Shown here in pieces: positions 28,195-28,368 of a DNA stretch of 28,368 nt (position 1 is its first letter; each line of letters begins with the position of its first letter). The position numbers were made by a program, and so were the translations under genes. The notes beneath the pieces are model-generated. The model worked only from the letters and a program-made list of their open reading frames with translations, ran no database searches and was not told the origin of the DNA. Source of the stretch: Lenisia limosa (lineage: Eukaryota > Breviatea); the NCBI GenBank assembly GCA_001655205.1, contig LPNZ01006594.1, forward strand, positions 1 to 28,368, in the 5' to 3' direction.

Positions 28195-28323
28195 TTATTT
28201 CTTCCTGGGCTTCTTTTTCGGGGCAGTGGCCTTCTGCTGAGAGTCGAGCTTCTTGGCTTCTACGATGCGATGTTTCATATTGGCAGTGAGCTGCTTGGTG
28301 CCATCAAAGCTCTCAAAGATCTC
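28195..28323 (-). CDS. Last exon of a gene with Lys-rich C-terminus
   Basis: After a CTGTATTAG acceptor the minus frame gives EIFESFDGTKQLTANMKHRI, VEAKKLDSQQ, KATAPKKKPRKK and TAA (28197-28195). The basic end looks like a nuclear localisation signal or nucleic-acid-binding tail. The gene starts beyond the window's right edge. Codons are C/G-ending and clearly coding against the AT-rich surroundings. It shares the style (Lys/Ala/Pro-rich, charged) of the 9433-9640 exon, but no sequence link was found. Family not recognised. Confidence 0.6.
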   Translation of the reverse strand, partial: EIFESFDGTKQLTANMKHRIVEAKKLDSQQKATAPKKKPRKK

Positions 28324-28368
28324 CTAATACAGGTTATTTCAAGATAATGAAAATCAGAATTCAAAGAA

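Overview
The window looks like nuclear DNA of a microbial eukaryote. Exons are short, GC-richer and often C-ending. They are cut by GT-AG introns of about 50-190 bases (one acceptor follows a TACTAAT branch-like motif) and sit in AT-rich, repeat-laden DNA. An early-diverging fungus fits the mix of DIRS-like, Ty3/gypsy and piggyBac-like remains, but the sequence alone does not fix the lineage. No tRNA, rRNA, CRISPR array or bacterial-style operon was seen. Two assembly gaps are present (11477-11716 and 24426-24500).

Layout. 1-2.1 kb: a microsatellite, a weak plus-strand exon pair and a minus-strand gene remnant with a protein-kinase catalytic-loop motif. 2.4-4.5 kb: an ambiguous coding-like patch, the decayed cysteine-rich tail of a piggyBac-like transposase, and a short ORF fragment whose relative lies near 22.4 kb. 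6.6-8.9 kb: the largest mobile element, a minus-strand DIRS-like retroelement with Gag-like, zinc-knuckle, reverse transcriptase (YFDD) and RNase H parts, broken by several stops. 9.4-10.2 kb: a first exon with an acidic/basic product (frameshifted) and a last exon with an acidic SDSDSDDEE tail. 11-17.8 kb: a dense nest of direct, inverted and foldback repeats. It includes a roughly 500-bp foldback element that encloses an 88-bp coding-like fragment also found, with one mismatch, 2.75 kb away.

18.2-19.3 kb holds the best-supported multi-exon gene, of unknown function. 20.6-21.4 kb holds minus-strand exon candidates. 21.6-21.9 kb is a Ty3/gypsy pol remnant in which the RT core lies next to the RNase H end. 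23.2-23.5 kb is a Ty3-type Gag zinc-knuckle remnant on the opposite strand. 23.9-24.3 kb is a three-exon fragment closely resembling purine nucleoside phosphorylase but far too short for the enzyme. 25.9-27.0 kb is a minus-strand multi-exon gene with AT-biased codons and no recognised family. The window ends in the last exon (Lys-rich C-terminus) of another minus-strand gene.

The genes do not form an evident pathway. The main theme is a gene-poor region shaped by transposable elements, with decayed elements and truncated or duplicated gene pieces. The most interesting candidates are the foldback element with its captured fragment, the truncated PNP-like locus, the repeat families that share short peptides, and the two unidentified multi-exon genes. 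All identifications come from reading motifs by eye; no database search was possible.
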